Source: an uncultured Cytophagaceae bacterium (lineage in GTDB: Bacteria > Bacteroidota > Bacteroidia > Cytophagales > Microscillaceae). Taken from it: a stretch of 6,950 nt of DNA. The position numbers were made by a program, and so were the translations under genes. The notes below the pieces were generated by a model. It was not told where the DNA came from, did no database searches, and saw only the letters and a program-made list of their open reading frames with translations. Each line of letters opens with the position of its first letter. The stretch's first letter is position 1. This document shows, one piece after another, positions 6,081-6,950 of the stretch. Where the stretch lies: assembly GCA_937899305.1 (NCBI GenBank), contig CALDJV010000891.1:1-6950 (forward strand). The letters run 5' to 3'.

Positions 6081-6776
6081 ATGAAATGTATCAACTGTAA
6101 CTACGAACATCAGAGTAATTTTTGCCCCAATTGCGGCCAACCATCCAATGTAGCCAGGATTACTTTCGCCTCTATTTTCAGCAGCGGATTTTCTACGATT
6201 ACCAACATGAACAAAGGTTTTTTGTTTAATGTAAAGCATTTGTGTGTGAATCCACACGGGCTTGTCAATGATTTCATCAAAGGAAAAAGAAAAAATATTT
6301 TCAATCCCATTTCGTTTCTCATCATTGTGGTCACTATTTACTTGGTTATAGATGCGGCCATTGTGGTAAAAACTGAAGCAAAGCAGGTGCATTCTAAGGT
6401 CTACAACATAGGATATCAGGCGGGTAGGTTTATTAAATTGTACTTTAAGTATTTTTGGATCCTTTCTATCCTATGGCTGAGCATTTCCACGAAACTTATT
6501 TTTCAAAAATACAATTATGCAGAACACCTGGCGATCAATGCTTTTGTGATGGGGCAAGCTACTTTGATAGGACTTATTAGTTTTGTTATCACCAAAGAAG
6601 GCCTCATGTTCAACCCTCTTGTTTATATTTCAATCATTTGGATTAATTATGAAATATTCAAGAAGAAGAAAAAAGATACAACGGCATTTTTTCAATCATT
6701 TGGCGCAACCCTGTTTTTCTTTGTTCAACTGTTTGCCATTATAGTCATTATAGGTGTCATTAGGAGTCAAATCTAA
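6081..6776 (+). CDS. DUF3667-like zinc-ribbon integral membrane protein
   Basis: A 231-residue protein. The N-terminus carries a four-cysteine zinc ribbon, CINC (3-6) and CPNCG (15-19). This is followed by the conserved block with TF near 28-29, NKGFLFNVKHL (44-54), the NPHG turn (57-60), and FIKGKRKNIFNP (65-76). This order matches the Bacteroidota family DUF3667, whose function is unknown. About five hydrophobic segments follow (roughly 76-96, 121-139, 150-170, 176-192 and 207-227), consistent with an inner-membrane protein with its zinc ribbon in the cytoplasm. A lysine run (194-198) lies before the last segment. The first codon directly precedes the ribbon, supporting this start, though no Shine-Dalgarno is present. 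The gene is monocistronic in the window, with a repeat-filled spacer upstream and no clear terminator downstream. Family assignment is by recognition of the motif order. Confidence 0.82.
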   Translation: MKCINCNYEHQSNFCPNCGQPSNVARITFASIFSSGFSTITNMNKGFLFNVKHLCVNPHGLVNDFIKGKRKNIFNPISFLIIVVTIYLVIDAAIVVKTEAKQVHSKVYNIGYQAGRFIKLYFKYFWILSILWLSISTKLIFQKYNYAEHLAINAFVMGQATLIGLISFVITKEGLMFNPLVYISIIWINYEIFKKKKKDTTAFFQSFGATLFFFVQLFAIIVIIGVIRSQI

Positions 6777-6950
6777 TTTACTGATTTAGGCTACCTGAGT
6801 GAACAAATACTGGTAATGAACCTTCCCTCCTCAATACTGAAATAATGCTTCTCTTATTTAGTAACGCGTTCGCAATAACTGTCCAATTTAGTTTGATCCC
6901 TCTTCGCTACACTTCGTTCCTTTTATTGCCCGTAGCCCTGCTACGAGCGC
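6777..6950. other. Terminal intergenic spacer with no gene
   Basis: No reading frame of note. The first 120 nt show no strong hairpin or terminator after the membrane-protein gene. From about 6895 the composition changes: two adjacent 10-mers sharing CTTCG starts (6902-6911 and 6912-6921) are followed by a palindrome at 6931-6945, suggesting another short repeat element that runs to or past the window edge. Confidence 0.55.
6931..6945. repeat. Perfect 6-bp palindrome with 3-nt loop
   Basis: CGTAGC (6931-6936), loop CCT, GCTACG (6940-6945). It is GC-rich in an A+T-rich spacer and lies beside the CTTCG-type tandem 10-mers, so it is probably part of a dispersed intergenic repeat cut by the end of the window. 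No T run follows within the window. Confidence 0.5.

Noticed and set aside
6057..6392. Minus-strand frames opposite the DUF3667-like gene
   Set aside because: They overlap a gene with a clear zinc ribbon and membrane segments, and their translations show no coherent fold.

Overview
The window looks like chromosomal DNA of a marine or gliding Bacteroidota bacterium, most plausibly a member of Cytophagales of the Microscilla type. This is inferred from a DUF3667-type zinc-ribbon membrane protein (a family largely confined to Bacteroidota), moderate A+T content, start codons without clear Shine-Dalgarno sequences, WD40-rich large proteins, and intergenic spacers filled with short degenerate repeats. 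No database search was possible, so the lineage is an inference.

Layout. Positions 1-552 hold no convincing gene but several local secondary structures. The most striking is a nested, tRNA-like fold at about 70-175, which on the minus strand ends in a run of six T. Positions 553-5131 carry a two-gene minus-strand operon. The upstream gene (1649-5131) encodes a 1160-residue protein with a WD40-type beta-propeller, a CxxC-HxxxH candidate metal site and a long helical TPR-like solenoid. Its stop codon overlaps by 11 nt the start of the second gene (553-1659), which encodes an all-helical 368-residue protein of unknown function. A 125-bp divergent spacer (5132-5256) separates this operon from a plus-strand class I SAM-dependent methyltransferase (5257-5844). 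A 236-bp spacer (5845-6080) is built almost entirely of repeats: two 40-nt direct repeats, a 10-bp inverted repeat and four copies of a 7-bp tandem unit. Then comes a DUF3667-like integral membrane protein (6081-6776) and a final spacer with another short palindrome.

How the genes work together. The only pair with real evidence of a shared job is the overlapping operon. A large propeller/solenoid scaffold made together with a small helical partner suggests a cytoplasmic protein complex, but nothing here shows an enzymatic activity. The methyltransferase and the DUF3667 protein stand alone, separated by repeats, and I see no functional link between them or to the operon. I did not find a defence island, CRISPR array, transposase, integrase or toxin-antitoxin pair. 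The best candidates for something undescribed are the scaffold-partner operon and the structured element downstream of it.
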